Positions 16,549 through 25,464 of a stretch of 64,000 bases of DNA are shown one piece after another. This DNA is from Citrobacter telavivensis (GTDB lineage Bacteria; Pseudomonadota; Gammaproteobacteria; Enterobacterales; Enterobacteriaceae). Position numbers and translations under genes: made by a program. The stretch lies in contig CP045205.1 in assembly GCA_009363175.1 (NCBI GenBank), positions 930,001-994,000 on the forward strand. Reading direction: 5' to 3'. The stretch's first letter is position 1; every line of letters starts with the position of its first letter. The notes beneath the pieces were generated by a model that was not told where the DNA came from, did no database searches, and worked only from the letters and a program-made list of their open reading frames with translations.

Positions 16549-16859
16549 GATGCGTTAACCTCGCGCAGTACTGCATTGTTCAGACGGTCGAATTCGCCGT
16601 TCGCCCGCCAGATATAGATGCCGGTCAGAACGAAGGAGATCAGAATCACCCCCACGCCAATCGGAATACCCCGGGTGACGCTGGTTCCCTCGTGAAGCGG
16701 GGTTCCCAGCCAGCCAGGCGCAAAGGCAATCAGTAGAATAAAGCTGATATAGACCACCAGCATGATGATCGACAGTATCGTGGCAAACCGTTGCCTTTTT
16801 TCAACTAACTCCCTGAAACGCGCATTGTCTTCTATCCGCTGATAAATGGTGTCATTCAT
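16545..16859 (-). CDS. yjcH: DUF485 membrane protein YjcH
   Basis: 104-aa inner-membrane protein of the DUF485 family, always found beside actP. Two helices at about 25-48 and 65-88 are followed by a charged tail with WRANGEFDRLNN. ATG 16859 (MNDTIYQR) has GGAG about 8 nt upstream; a GTG one codon earlier is less likely. It probably assists the symporter, but the exact role is unknown. Confidence 0.9.
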   Translation of the reverse strand: MNDTIYQRIEDNARFRELVEKRQRFATILSIIMLVVYISFILLIAFAPGWLGTPLHEGTSVTRGIPIGVGVILISFVLTGIYIWRANGEFDRLNNAVLREVNAS

Positions 16860-17006
16860 CACAGAGTCTCCAGAGGTTCCCTTCGTCTTTCACGCCGCAG
16901 GCAAGACCTGACTGCTGTCGTAGTCCTGCAACGCGAAATCCTTTGGGGAGGTTTTATCATTTCCCTCTCTCATGTAGAGAAAGGGTAGGGGGTATTGTTT
17001 ATTTTG

Positions 17007-17084
17007 CCGATGGCGGCTAACGCCTTATCGGGCCTACAAAGGTTGCTGAACCTGTAGGCCCGATAAGCTTTTGCGCCATCGGGC
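17007..17084. repeat. BIME between acs and yjcH
   Basis: Two opposed REP palindromes (GCCGATGG...TATCGGGC-CTAC and GTAG-GCCCGATAAG...CATCGGGC) in the 240-bp acs-yjcH gap. Such elements often stabilise the upstream mRNA part or attenuate readthrough. Confidence 0.85.
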
Positions 17085-17099
17085 ATTTCACGGTGGTGG

Positions 17100-19058
17100 T
17101 TATGATGGCATCGCGATGGCCTGCTTCTCTTCGAGCAGTTTCTCTACCACGCCAGGATCGGCGAGGGTCGAGGTATCGCCCAGATTGCTGGTATCGCCCG
17201 CCGCGATCTTGCGCAATATGCGGCGCATGATTTTGCCGGAGCGGGTTTTCGGCAGTGAGTCGGTCCAGTGCAGCACGTCTGGCGTCGCCAGCGGGCCAAT
17301 CTCTTTACGTACCCAGTTGCGCACTTCGGCGTACAGCTCAGGGGACGGTTCTTCGCCGTGATTCAGCGTCACATAGGCATAAATCGCCTGTCCCTTGATG
17401 TTGTGCGGGATGCCGACCACCGCCGCTTCGGCGATCTTCGGATGTGCGACCAGCGCGGATTCAATTTCCGCCGTGCCAAGACGGTGACCGGAGACGTTCA
17501 GTACGTCATCAACGCGACCGGTGATCCAGTAGTAACCGTCTTCGTCACGACGAGCGCCATCGCCGCTGAAGTACATGTTTTTAAAGGTTGAGAAGTAGGT
17601 TTGCTCAAAGCGTTCGTGATCGCCAAACAGCGTACGCGCCTGTCCCGGCCAGGAGTCGGTGATCACCAGGTTGCCTTCGGCGGCCCCTTCTTGCGGATGA
17701 CCTTCGTTATCCACCAGCGCCGGTTGCACGCCGAAGAACGGACGCGTGGCAGAACCGGCTTTCAGTTCGGTCGCGCCGGGCAGCGGGGTGATCATGAAGC
17801 CACCGGTTTCGGTCTGCCACCAGGTATCCACCACCGGGCATTTTTCATTACCGATCTTCTTCCAGTACCACTCCCATGCTTCCGGGTTGATGGGCTCGCC
17901 AACCGAACCCAGAATGCGCAGCGATGAGCGGTCAGTGCCCTCAATCGCCTTATCGCCTTCCGCCATCAGGGCGCGGATCGCCGTCGGCGCGGTATAGAGA
18001 ATGTTAACCTTATGCTTATCCACCACCTGGCTCATACGCGCCGGAGTTGGCCAGTTTGGCACCCCTTCAAACATCAGCGTGGTGGCGCCGCAGGCCAGTG
18101 GGCCATACAGCAGGTAGCTGTGTCCGGTGACCCAACCCACGTCGGCGGTACACCAGTAGATATCGCCCGGATGGTAGTCAAATACATACTTAAAGGTGGT
18201 TGCGGCATACACCAGATAGCCGCCGGTGGTGTGCAGCACGCCCTTCGGTTTACCGGTGGAGCCAGAGGTATAGAGGATGAACAACGGATCTTCGGCATTC
18301 ATTTCCGCAGGCTGATGCTCGGCGCTGGCCTTATCAATCAGGTCGCTCCACCACAGGTCGCGACCTTCCTGCCACTCAATGTTGCCGCCGGTGCGCTTGA
18401 GGACAACCACATGTTCGATGGTTTTTACGTTCGGGTTTTTCAGCGCATCGTCGACATTTTTCTTCAGCGGAATGCTGCGACCGGCACGTACGCCTTCGTC
18501 GGCGGTGATCACCAGCTTCGAACTGGAATCAATGATGCGCCCGGCAACGGCTTCCGGTGAGAAGCCACCGAAGATTACTGAATGTACGGCACCAATGCGG
18601 GCGCAGGCCAGCATCGCGACAGCGGCCTCTGGCACCATCGGCATATAGATAGCAACCACATCGCCTTTTTTAATGCCCAGATCCTGCAGCGTGTTGGCGA
18701 AACGACAGACATCACGATGCAGTTCGCGATAGCTAATCTGTTTGCTCTGCGAGGCGTCATCGCCTTCCCAGAGGATGGCGGTACGATCGCCATTTTCCTG
18801 CAGGTGACGGTCGAGACAGTTTGCCGCCAGGTTCAGCGTACCGTCTTCGTACCATTTAATGGACACATTGCCCGGCGCGAAAGAGGTGTTCTTCACTTTC
18901 TGGTACGGCTTGATCCAGTCGAGAATTTTTCCCTGCTCGCCCCAGAAGGTATCTGGTTCGTTAATAGATTGTTGGTACTTCGCTTCGTACTGCTCCGGAT
19001 TTATCAGGCAACGATCCGCAATGTTTGCGGGAATAGCGTGTTTGTGAATTTGGCTCAT
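17100..19058 (-). CDS. acs: acetyl-CoA synthetase
   Basis: 652-aa AMP-forming acetyl-CoA synthetase, full length. It carries the ATP-loop YTSGSTGKPKG near residue 265, the DTWWQTETGG motif near 413-422, and the C-terminal acetylation-site motif PKTRSGKIMRRILRK (Lys about 609). It converts acetate, ATP and CoA to acetyl-CoA for high-affinity acetate use. The ATG at 19058 follows CAAGGAGAAC. It is divergent from nrfA. A CRP-like site centred near 19149.5 is about 69 bp before the likely P2 start (TATTAT box near 19086-19091), as in E. coli. Confidence 0.95.
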   Translation of the reverse strand: MSQIHKHAIPANIADRCLINPEQYEAKYQQSINEPDTFWGEQGKILDWIKPYQKVKNTSFAPGNVSIKWYEDGTLNLAANCLDRHLQENGDRTAILWEGDDASQSKQISYRELHRDVCRFANTLQDLGIKKGDVVAIYMPMVPEAAVAMLACARIGAVHSVIFGGFSPEAVAGRIIDSSSKLVITADEGVRAGRSIPLKKNVDDALKNPNVKTIEHVVVLKRTGGNIEWQEGRDLWWSDLIDKASAEHQPAEMNAEDPLFILYTSGSTGKPKGVLHTTGGYLVYAATTFKYVFDYHPGDIYWCTADVGWVTGHSYLLYGPLACGATTLMFEGVPNWPTPARMSQVVDKHKVNILYTAPTAIRALMAEGDKAIEGTDRSSLRILGSVGEPINPEAWEWYWKKIGNEKCPVVDTWWQTETGGFMITPLPGATELKAGSATRPFFGVQPALVDNEGHPQEGAAEGNLVITDSWPGQARTLFGDHERFEQTYFSTFKNMYFSGDGARRDEDGYYWITGRVDDVLNVSGHRLGTAEIESALVAHPKIAEAAVVGIPHNIKGQAIYAYVTLNHGEEPSPELYAEVRNWVRKEIGPLATPDVLHWTDSLPKTRSGKIMRRILRKIAAGDTSNLGDTSTLADPGVVEKLLEEKQAIAMPS

Positions 19059-19141
19059 GGCTTTTGTTCTCCTTGTAGGATGTTAATAATATGTCTCACA
19101 AACGTTAAATGTAGGGGCTTTGACAGTTTTGTTTAGGTTTT

Positions 19142-19157
19142 GCGCGACAGATCACGC
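19142..19157 (-). promoter_or_regulatory. putative CRP site of acs P2
   Basis: Minus-strand GCGTGATCTGTCGCGC lies at the place and with nearly the sequence of E. coli acs CRP site I. The TGATC half is good and the other half is weak. Confidence 0.5.
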
Positions 19158-19346
19158 AATACGGGAATTGTGCAAATTAGCGGCAATACGTTTTTTGAAG
19201 GAAACCAACAAAAGTTGCCAAAATCTTTCCGTTACAGAGGGTTATGTTAATTTTTCCAGAAAGGCGATCGGGGTCGAAAAAGGGGAAAGGAGTAGAGAGA
19301 AAACGGCTTGACTAACTCTAAAGTGGTATTTTACATACACTTACAA

Positions 19347-19360
19347 TTGATTAAAGACAA
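19347..19360 (+). promoter_or_regulatory. FNR site of the nrf promoter
   Basis: TTGAT-TAAA-GACAA resembles FNR consensus TTGAT-N4-ATCAA with one perfect half, matching the known E. coli nrfA site. A start about 41 bp downstream (near 19395) would fit class II activation. Confidence 0.7.
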
Positions 19361-19490
19361 CATTTTGTGTGTGGTTTTTTGTTACATCTAGATTAGGGCA
19401 ATGTCATGGCGGTGTGTGTGGTTATCGTCATGGATAGAATAAAAAAAGAACCGTCATTGAACACAATGGCGCAATCTGGATGAGACCTCT

Positions 19491-20927
19491 ATGGCAAGGA
19501 TTACACTACGCGCACGCCGTTTCTTCAGCCTGGTCGTACCGCTGTTTTTCATTTCTGCGGTTTATGCTGAGCAAACGCCCGAACCCGCAAAGACTGTTAC
19601 CGTTGAAGCGAAGAATGAAGTCTTCGCCCCTCAGCACCCCGATCAATACCTTTCATGGAAAGCCACCTCAGAGCAATCAAAACGTGAAGACGCATTAGCG
19701 GAAGATCCCCGTCTGGTGATCTTGTGGGCGGGATATCCGTTCTCCCGGGATTACAACAAACCGCGTGGGCACGCCTATGCGGTGACCGATGTACGCGAAA
19801 CGTTACGTACCGGCGCACCAAAGACGGCTGAAGACGGTCCATTACCGATGGCCTGCTGGAGCTGCAAAAGCCCGGACGTGGCGCGTCTTATCCAGAAAGA
19901 CGGTGAAGACGGCTACTTCCACGGTATGTGGGCGCGCGGCGGTCCGGAAGTCGTTAACAACCTGGGCTGCGGCGATTGCCACAACACGGCGTCACCTGAC
20001 TTCGCGAAAGGCAAACCTGAGCTGACGTTGTCTCGTCCGTACGCTGAACGCGCGATGGAGACCATCGGCAAGCCGTTCGATAAAGCCGGTCGTTTCGACC
20101 AACAGTCGATGGTGTGCGCGCAGTGTCATGTGGAATACCACTTTGACGGCAAAAACAAAGCCGTTAAGTTCCCGTGGGATGACGGCATGAAGGTCGAAGA
20201 CATGGAGAAATATTATGACGCCATTACCTTCGCTGACTGGACCAACTCGCTGTCAAAAACCCCGATGCTGAAAGCGCAGCATCCGGAATATGAAACCTGG
20301 AGCGTGGGCATTCACGGCAAAAACAATGTGACCTGTATCGACTGTCACATGCCGAAAGTGCAGAACGCCGATGGCAAACTCTATACCGATCATAAGATTG
20401 GTAACCCGTTCGACAACTTCCCACAGACCTGCGCGAACTGCCATACCCAGGACAAAGCCGCCCTGCAAAATGTCGTTGCTGAGCGTAAGAAGGCGATCAA
20501 TGGGCTGAAAATCAAGGTTGAAGATCAACTGGTGCGTGCTCACTTCGAAGCGAAAGCGGCCTGGGATGCGGGCGCAACGGAAGCGGAAATGAAACCGATT
20601 CTGAGTGATATCCGTCACGCGCAGTGGCGCTGGGATCTGGCCATTGCTTCTCACGGAATCCATATGCACGCTCCGGAAGAAGGTCTGCGGATGTTAGGCA
20701 TCGCGATGGACAAAGCCGCCGATGCCCGGACGAAACTGGCGCGTCTGCTGGCAACCAAAGGCATCACCCATGAAATCGCGATACCAGATATCTCCACCAA
20801 AGAGAAAGCCCAGGCGGCCATTGGTCTGAACATGCAGCAGATTAACGCCGATAAGCAGGACTTTATCAAAACGGTGATTCCGCAGTGGGAAGAACAGGCG
20901 CGTAAAAACGGTTTGTTAAGCCAATAA
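19491..20927 (+). CDS. nrfA: cytochrome c552 nitrite reductase NrfA
   Basis: 478-aa periplasmic pentahaem nitrite reductase, reducing nitrite to ammonia with six electrons. A Sec signal ends at SAVYA (about residue 26). The catalytic haem motif CWSCK uses Lys as ligand. Four ordinary motifs follow: CGDCH, CAQCH, CIDCH and CANCH. The active-site region YHFDGKNK and the HMHAPEEG stretch are present. It starts the nrfABCDEFG operon; the CWSCK haem needs the dedicated lyase NrfEFG encoded downstream. The ATG follows GAGACCTCT, a weak SD. Confidence 0.95.
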   Translation: MARITLRARRFFSLVVPLFFISAVYAEQTPEPAKTVTVEAKNEVFAPQHPDQYLSWKATSEQSKREDALAEDPRLVILWAGYPFSRDYNKPRGHAYAVTDVRETLRTGAPKTAEDGPLPMACWSCKSPDVARLIQKDGEDGYFHGMWARGGPEVVNNLGCGDCHNTASPDFAKGKPELTLSRPYAERAMETIGKPFDKAGRFDQQSMVCAQCHVEYHFDGKNKAVKFPWDDGMKVEDMEKYYDAITFADWTNSLSKTPMLKAQHPEYETWSVGIHGKNNVTCIDCHMPKVQNADGKLYTDHKIGNPFDNFPQTCANCHTQDKAALQNVVAERKKAINGLKIKVEDQLVRAHFEAKAAWDAGATEAEMKPILSDIRHAQWRWDLAIASHGIHMHAPEEGLRMLGIAMDKAADARTKLARLLATKGITHEIAIPDISTKEKAQAAIGLNMQQINADKQDFIKTVIPQWEEQARKNGLLSQ

Positions 20928-20936
20928 CCTCAATTT

Positions 20937-21010
20937 GCCGGATGACAGCGCCAGCGCTTTATCCGGCCTACGGAAGTCTTGTAGGCCTGATAAGCGTAGC
21001 GCCATCAGGC
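20937..21010. repeat. BIME between nrfA and nrfB
   Basis: Opposed REPs GCCGGATGAC...TATCCGGC-CTAC and GTAG-GCCTGATAAG...CATCAGGC fill the nrfA-nrfB gap. The hairpins could protect the abundant nrfA message from 3' exonucleases. Confidence 0.88.
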
Positions 21011-21029
21011 ATTATGCAACGGAGTGAAT

Positions 21030-21593
21030 ATGAGCGTATTCCGTTCGTTATTAACTGCTGGGGTGCTGGCGTCAGGTCTGTTATGGAGCCTGAGTGGGAT
21101 AACCGCCACGCCAACGCCGCAGGAGTCTGAACGCTGGACGGTCACCCAACAGCGTAGCCCGGATGCCGCGTGTCTGGACTGTCACAAGCCGGATACCGAA
21201 GGGATGCATGGTAAGCATGCATCCGTGACCAATCCGAACAACAAACTGCCGGTCACCTGTACCAATTGTCATGGCAAGCCATCGCCTCAGCACCGTGAAG
21301 GGGCGAAGGATGTGATGCGCTTCAACGAGCCGATGTACAACGTGGAGCAGCAGAACAGCGTTTGTCTGTCCTGTCACTTGCCTGAGCAGTTGCAAAAAGC
21401 GTTCTGGCCGCACGATGTCCACGTGACTAAAGTGGCCTGCGCCAGTTGTCACTCACTGCATCCGAAGCAAGACACGATGCAGACGTTAAGCGATAAAGGA
21501 CGGGTTAAGATTTGCGTCGATTGCCATAGCGATCAGCGTAACAATCCGAACTTTAATCCGGCGTCTGTTCCTTTGCTTAAGGAGCATCCATGA
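21030..21593 (+). CDS. nrfB: pentahaem electron carrier NrfB
   Basis: 187-aa exported pentahaem c-type cytochrome that passes electrons from the NrfCD quinol dehydrogenase to NrfA. Signal peptide is residues 1 to about 26 (ends GITA-TPT). Haem motifs in order are CLDCH, CTNCH, CLSCH, CASCH and CVDCH. ATG 21030 has CGGAGTG 4-8 nt upstream; a GTG two codons earlier is less likely. The stop overlaps the nrfC start by 4 bp. Confidence 0.93.
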   Translation: MSVFRSLLTAGVLASGLLWSLSGITATPTPQESERWTVTQQRSPDAACLDCHKPDTEGMHGKHASVTNPNNKLPVTCTNCHGKPSPQHREGAKDVMRFNEPMYNVEQQNSVCLSCHLPEQLQKAFWPHDVHVTKVACASCHSLHPKQDTMQTLSDKGRVKICVDCHSDQRNNPNFNPASVPLLKEHP

Positions 21594-22261
21594 GTTGCTC
21601 TCGTCGCCAGTTCATCACCGGCGTCGGCGCGCTGGTGGCCGTCAGCGGTACTGCAGGACGCGTGGTGGCGAAAACGTTGAATATTAACGGCGTGCGATAC
21701 GGCATGGTGCATGATGAATCATTATGCATCGGCTGTACCGCCTGTATGGATGCCTGTCGGGAAGTCAACAACGTACCGGAAGGGGTGTCGCGACTCACCA
21801 TCATTCGCAGCGAACCGCTGGGCACGTTTCCGGATGTGAAGTACCGCTTCTTCCGTCATTCGTGCCAGCACTGCGATCATGCGCCGTGTGTTGACGTCTG
21901 CCCGACCGGGGCATCGTATCGCGATGCCGCGAATGGCATCGTGGACGTGAACCCGGATCTCTGCGTCGGCTGCCAGTACTGCATCGCCGCGTGTCCGTAC
22001 CGCGTGCGCTTTATCCATCCGGTCACGAAAACGGTGGATAAATGCGATTTCTGCCGCAAAACCAACCTGAAAGCGGGCAAATTGCCGGCCTGCGTCGAGT
22101 CGTGCCCGACGAAGGCGCTGACGTTTGGCAATCTGGACGATCCTGACAGCGATATTTCCCGACTGCTGCGACAGAAAACCACGTATCGCTACAAGCTGGC
22201 GCTGGGTACCAAACCGAAGGTCTACCGCGTTCCCTTTAAATATGGGGAGGTGAGCCAATGA
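21590..22261 (+). CDS. nrfC: ferredoxin-type subunit NrfC
   Basis: 223-aa Fe-S protein with four [4Fe-4S] clusters. A Tat-type leader begins SCSRRQFITGVGALVAV. Cysteine clusters read CIGCTACMDAC, CQHCDHAPCVDVC, CVGCQYCIAAC and CDFC...CVESC. It forms the quinol dehydrogenase with membrane subunit NrfD on the periplasmic face. It overlaps nrfB and nrfD by 4 bp each. Confidence 0.93.
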   Translation: MSCSRRQFITGVGALVAVSGTAGRVVAKTLNINGVRYGMVHDESLCIGCTACMDACREVNNVPEGVSRLTIIRSEPLGTFPDVKYRFFRHSCQHCDHAPCVDVCPTGASYRDAANGIVDVNPDLCVGCQYCIAACPYRVRFIHPVTKTVDKCDFCRKTNLKAGKLPACVESCPTKALTFGNLDDPDSDISRLLRQKTTYRYKLALGTKPKVYRVPFKYGEVSQ

Positions 22262-23214
22262 CAAACGCATCTGCTTTCCACTTTGAATCGCTGGTGTGGG
22301 ACTGGCCTATCGCCATCTATCTGTTTCTGATCGGTATCTCTGCCGGACTGGTGACGCTGTCGATCCTGCTGCGCCGTTACCATCCGGAGGCGGGCGGAGC
22401 GGACAGTACACTGCTGCGCACCACGCTGGTGGTGGGGCCAGGGGCGATTATTCTCGGTCTGCTGATTCTGATCTTCCACCTGACGCGTCCCTGGACCTTC
22501 TGGAAGCTGATGTTCCACTACAGCTTTACGTCGGTGATGTCGATGGGGGTTCTGCTGTTCCAGTTGTATATGGTCGTGCTGATTGTGTGGCTGGCCATCA
22601 TCTTTCAAAAAGAGGTCATTGCCCTGCAACAGCGTTGGTTCCCCCGTCTGGAGGTGGTGCAGAAGGGGCTGACGCTGTTAACGCCGTTCAACCGTGGACT
22701 CGAAACGCTGATGCTGGTGCTGGCCGTGCTGCTGGGGGCTTATACCGGTTTCCTGCTTTCGGTACTGAAATCCTATCCGTTCCTGAATAACCCGATCCTG
22801 CCGGTATTGTTCCTGTTCTCCGGGATCTCTTCCGGTGCGGCGGTGGCGCTGATCGCGATGGCGTTACGCCAGCGCGGTAACCCGCACAGTACCGAGGCGC
22901 ACTTTATTCACCGCGTGGAAACCCCGGTGGTGTGGCTAGAGATCTTCCTGCTGGCCGCCTTCTTTGTGGGGCTGGCTCTGGGGGATGACGGCAAAATGCG
23001 CGCGCTGTCGGCGGCGCTGGGCGGAGGCTTCTGGACGTGGTGGTTCTGGATCGGCGTCGCGGGGCTGGGACTGATCGTTCCGATGCTACTGAAACCCTGG
23101 GCCAGTCGTGGTTCGACGTTTCACGGTGTGCTGGCGGTATGTGGTGCCAGCCTGACGGGCGTACTGTTGCTGCGCTTTTTCATTCTTTATGCTGGACAGC
23201 TCACGGTTGCATAG
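22258..23214 (+). CDS. nrfD: quinol-oxidising membrane subunit NrfD
   Basis: 318-aa polytopic protein of the NrfD/PsrC family, with hydrophobic helices throughout (first at about 18-38). It oxidises menaquinol and hands electrons to NrfC. The GAYTGFLLSVLKS segment is family-typical. It starts with ATG overlapping nrfC and ends at 23214, leaving a 26-bp gap before the next coding frame. Confidence 0.92.
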   Translation: MTNASAFHFESLVWDWPIAIYLFLIGISAGLVTLSILLRRYHPEAGGADSTLLRTTLVVGPGAIILGLLILIFHLTRPWTFWKLMFHYSFTSVMSMGVLLFQLYMVVLIVWLAIIFQKEVIALQQRWFPRLEVVQKGLTLLTPFNRGLETLMLVLAVLLGAYTGFLLSVLKSYPFLNNPILPVLFLFSGISSGAAVALIAMALRQRGNPHSTEAHFIHRVETPVVWLEIFLLAAFFVGLALGDDGKMRALSAALGGGFWTWWFWIGVAGLGLIVPMLLKPWASRGSTFHGVLAVCGASLTGVLLLRFFILYAGQLTVA

Positions 23215-23240
23215 GCCTGGCTGTGAGGGAAAGGTGATTT

Positions 23241-24968
23241 CTGGACGTACTCCTTCCTGAAGCCGGTTTTCTGGCGCTGCTATTCAGTCTCGGGGTCAAC
23301 GTGTTGACCCCGCTTGCCGTACTGGCAGGTGAACGCCTGCGCTGGCAGGGCGTAATGCGTCTGGCGAGCGCAGGCGTCTGGGCGCAATTTGCGTGCCTGC
23401 TGCTCGCCTTTTCGATTCTGGTATTCTGCTTTCTGACCAGCGACTTCTCGGTTCTCTATGTGGCACAACACAGCCACAGCCTGTTGTCGTGGGGACTCAA
23501 ACTGGCGGCGGTATGGGGTGGTCACGAAGGGTCGCTGTTGTTGTGGGTACTCTTCCTGTCCGGCTGGAGCGCGCTGTTTGCCTGGCGTTATCGCCGCGAA
23601 TCGGATCCCCTGTTCCCGCTGACGCTCGGCGTGCTCTGCGCGATCGTCGCCTTTCTGCTGCTGTTCATCGTGTTCTGGTCCGATCCGTTTGTCCGCATTT
23701 TTCCGCCGGCAATAGAAGGACGCGATCTCAACCCGATGCTGCAACATCTGGGGCTGATCCTGCATCCGCCGCTGCTGTATCTCGGCTACGGTGGTTTGAT
23801 GGTCGCCACCGGTGTGGCGCTGGCGTCCCTGCTGCATGGCGATTTCACGAAGATGACGGCCTGGGTATGCTGGCGCTGGGCGCTACCCGGCTGGTGCGCG
23901 CTGACGCTCGGTATCATTCTCGGTTCCTGGTGGGCGTATTGCGAACTGGGGTGGGGCGGCTGGTGGTTCTGGGACCCGGTGGAAAACGCCTCTTTATTAC
24001 CCTGGCTTTCCGCCAGTGCGCTGCTGCACAGCCTGTCTGTGTCGCGCGAACGCGGCCATTTCCGCCACTGGTCGCTGCTGCTGGCGATCGTCACGCTGAT
24101 CCTCTCTTTGCTGGGAACGCTGATAGTCCGCTCCGGCATTCTTGTTTCTGTACACGCCTTTGCGCTGGATAATGTGCGCGCTGTACCGCTGTTTGCCCTC
24201 TTTGCCATTCTGAGTCTGGTCTCGCTCGGCTTGTACGGCTGGCGGGCGCGAGCCAGTCAACAGACAGTCCGTTTAGGCGTATGGTCGCGCGAGATGTTGA
24301 TTCTGGCAGCGCTGCTGCTCTTTTGCGCGGTGCTGCTGATTGTGCTGATTGGTACACTCTACCCGATGATTTATGGCCTGCTGGGTTGGGGACGACTCTC
24401 CGTGGGCGCACCGTATTTTAACCGTGCTACCTTACCGTTTGGGCTGTTGATGCTGGTAGCGATCGCTATTTCGATGGTCAGAAGCCGGAAGGGGTCTGTA
24501 CGCCGCCAGCGTCCGGCGCTGCTGGCGCACGCTGGCGTGCTGGTTTTTGCCGCGGGGATTCTCTTCTCCAGCGGCAGTCGCCAGGAGATAAGCCTCAACC
24601 TGAGCCCGGGTCAGCAGGTTGAACTGGCAGGTTACACCTTCCGTTTTGAACGGCTGGAGCTGGCCGCGAAAGGGAACTACACCACCGAAAAGGCGCTTAT
24701 TACGCTGTGGCAGGGTGACAAACGGATAGGTAGCCTGACGCCCGAGCGGCGCTTTTATTCCGCCCGCCGCCAGCAGATGATGGAGCCTGGCATCCGCTGG
24801 GATCTGCTTCACGACTGGTATGCGGTGATGGGCGAAAAAACCGGCGAGGAGCGTTATGCCATGCGCCTGTACGTGCAGAGCGGTGTGCGCTGGATCTGGG
24901 GCGGCGGGCTGTTGATGATTGCCGGGGCGCTGCTCAGCGGCTGGCGTGGGAGAAAGCGCGATGCGTAG
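23241..24968 (+). CDS. nrfE: haem lyase subunit NrfE
   Basis: CcmF-family membrane protein needed to attach haem to the CWSCK site of NrfA. The tryptophan-rich WWD segment (WGGWWFWDPVENASLLPW) is present, with many helices and a periplasmic C-terminal domain. Homology to E. coli NrfE begins at LLPEAGF (from 23250), but the frame has a TGA at 23235 and no ATG, GTG or TTG before GTG 23301. CTG at 23241, after AGGGAAAGGTG, is the only near-cognate start that keeps the first helix (575 aa). A GTG start at 23301 would lose about 17 conserved residues. Confidence 0.8.
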   Translation: MDVLLPEAGFLALLFSLGVNVLTPLAVLAGERLRWQGVMRLASAGVWAQFACLLLAFSILVFCFLTSDFSVLYVAQHSHSLLSWGLKLAAVWGGHEGSLLLWVLFLSGWSALFAWRYRRESDPLFPLTLGVLCAIVAFLLLFIVFWSDPFVRIFPPAIEGRDLNPMLQHLGLILHPPLLYLGYGGLMVATGVALASLLHGDFTKMTAWVCWRWALPGWCALTLGIILGSWWAYCELGWGGWWFWDPVENASLLPWLSASALLHSLSVSRERGHFRHWSLLLAIVTLILSLLGTLIVRSGILVSVHAFALDNVRAVPLFALFAILSLVSLGLYGWRARASQQTVRLGVWSREMLILAALLLFCAVLLIVLIGTLYPMIYGLLGWGRLSVGAPYFNRATLPFGLLMLVAIAISMVRSRKGSVRRQRPALLAHAGVLVFAAGILFSSGSRQEISLNLSPGQQVELAGYTFRFERLELAAKGNYTTEKALITLWQGDKRIGSLTPERRFYSARRQQMMEPGIRWDLLHDWYAVMGEKTGEERYAMRLYVQSGVRWIWGGGLLMIAGALLSGWRGRKRDA

Positions 24969-24983
24969 TCTTATCTGCAATGT

Positions 24984-25062
24984 GCCGGATGGCGGCGCAC
25001 ACGCCTTATCCGGCCTACGATTTAAGCGCTGCGCAGGCCTGATAGGCACAGCGTCATCAGGC
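24984..25062. repeat. BIME at the nrfE-nrfF junction
   Basis: GCCGGATGG...TATCCGGC-CTAC faces GCAG-GCCTGATAGG...CATCAGGC. It starts 15 bp after the nrfE stop and ends 6 bp before the chosen nrfF ATG. Confidence 0.88.
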
Positions 25063-25068
25063 ACTCTC

Positions 25069-25464
25069 ATGGCGTTTATCTTACTGTTGGTTATCTCCTT
25101 TTCCGCTCATGCTCAGGTGGTGGATACCTGGGCTTTTGATAACCCGCAGCAGCAGGAAAAGGCGCTGTCGATCGCCAGCCAGCTACGCTGCCCGCAGTGT
25201 CAGAACCAAAACTTGCTGGAATCCAATGCGCCGGTTGCCGTCAGCATGCGTCATCAGGTCTATACGATGGTGGCAGAAGGGAAAAATGAAGCCGAAATCA
25301 CCGCCTGGATGACCGAACGGTATGGTGATTTTGTCCGCTATAACCCGCCGCTCAATGGACAGACCATGCTGCTGTGGGCGCTTCCGTGCCTGCTGTTGCT
25401 GCTGGTGGGCGGGGTGCTCTGGCGGGTCAGTACGCGTCAACGTAAAGAGGAGGACGAGCCATGA
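25069..25464 (+). CDS. nrfF: haem lyase subunit NrfF
   Basis: 131-aa CcmH-family thiol protein. Signal peptide MAFILLLVISFSAHA is followed by the mature QVVDTW start, the redox motif LRCPQCQNQNL (C-x-x-C) at about 42-45, and one C-terminal membrane helix (about 100-120). It prepares the NrfA apocytochrome for haem attachment with NrfE and NrfG. ATG 25069 gives a standard signal peptide but has a poor SD inside the BIME edge. An in-frame ATG at 24961, overlapping the nrfE stop and preceded by GGGAGAAAG, would run through the whole BIME. Confidence 0.82.
   Translation: MAFILLLVISFSAHAQVVDTWAFDNPQQQEKALSIASQLRCPQCQNQNLLESNAPVAVSMRHQVYTMVAEGKNEAEITAWMTERYGDFVRYNPPLNGQTMLLWALPCLLLLLVGGVLWRVSTRQRKEEDEP

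Larger units (their letters stand above)
19059..19490. other. acs-nrfA divergent control region
   Basis: 432 bp with no protein gene. It holds the acs P2-like promoter and CRP-like site on the left and the FNR-like nrfA site on the right. The layout matches the E. coli acs-nrf region, where CRP, FNR, IHF, Fis and NarL/NarP compete. Confidence 0.7.
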
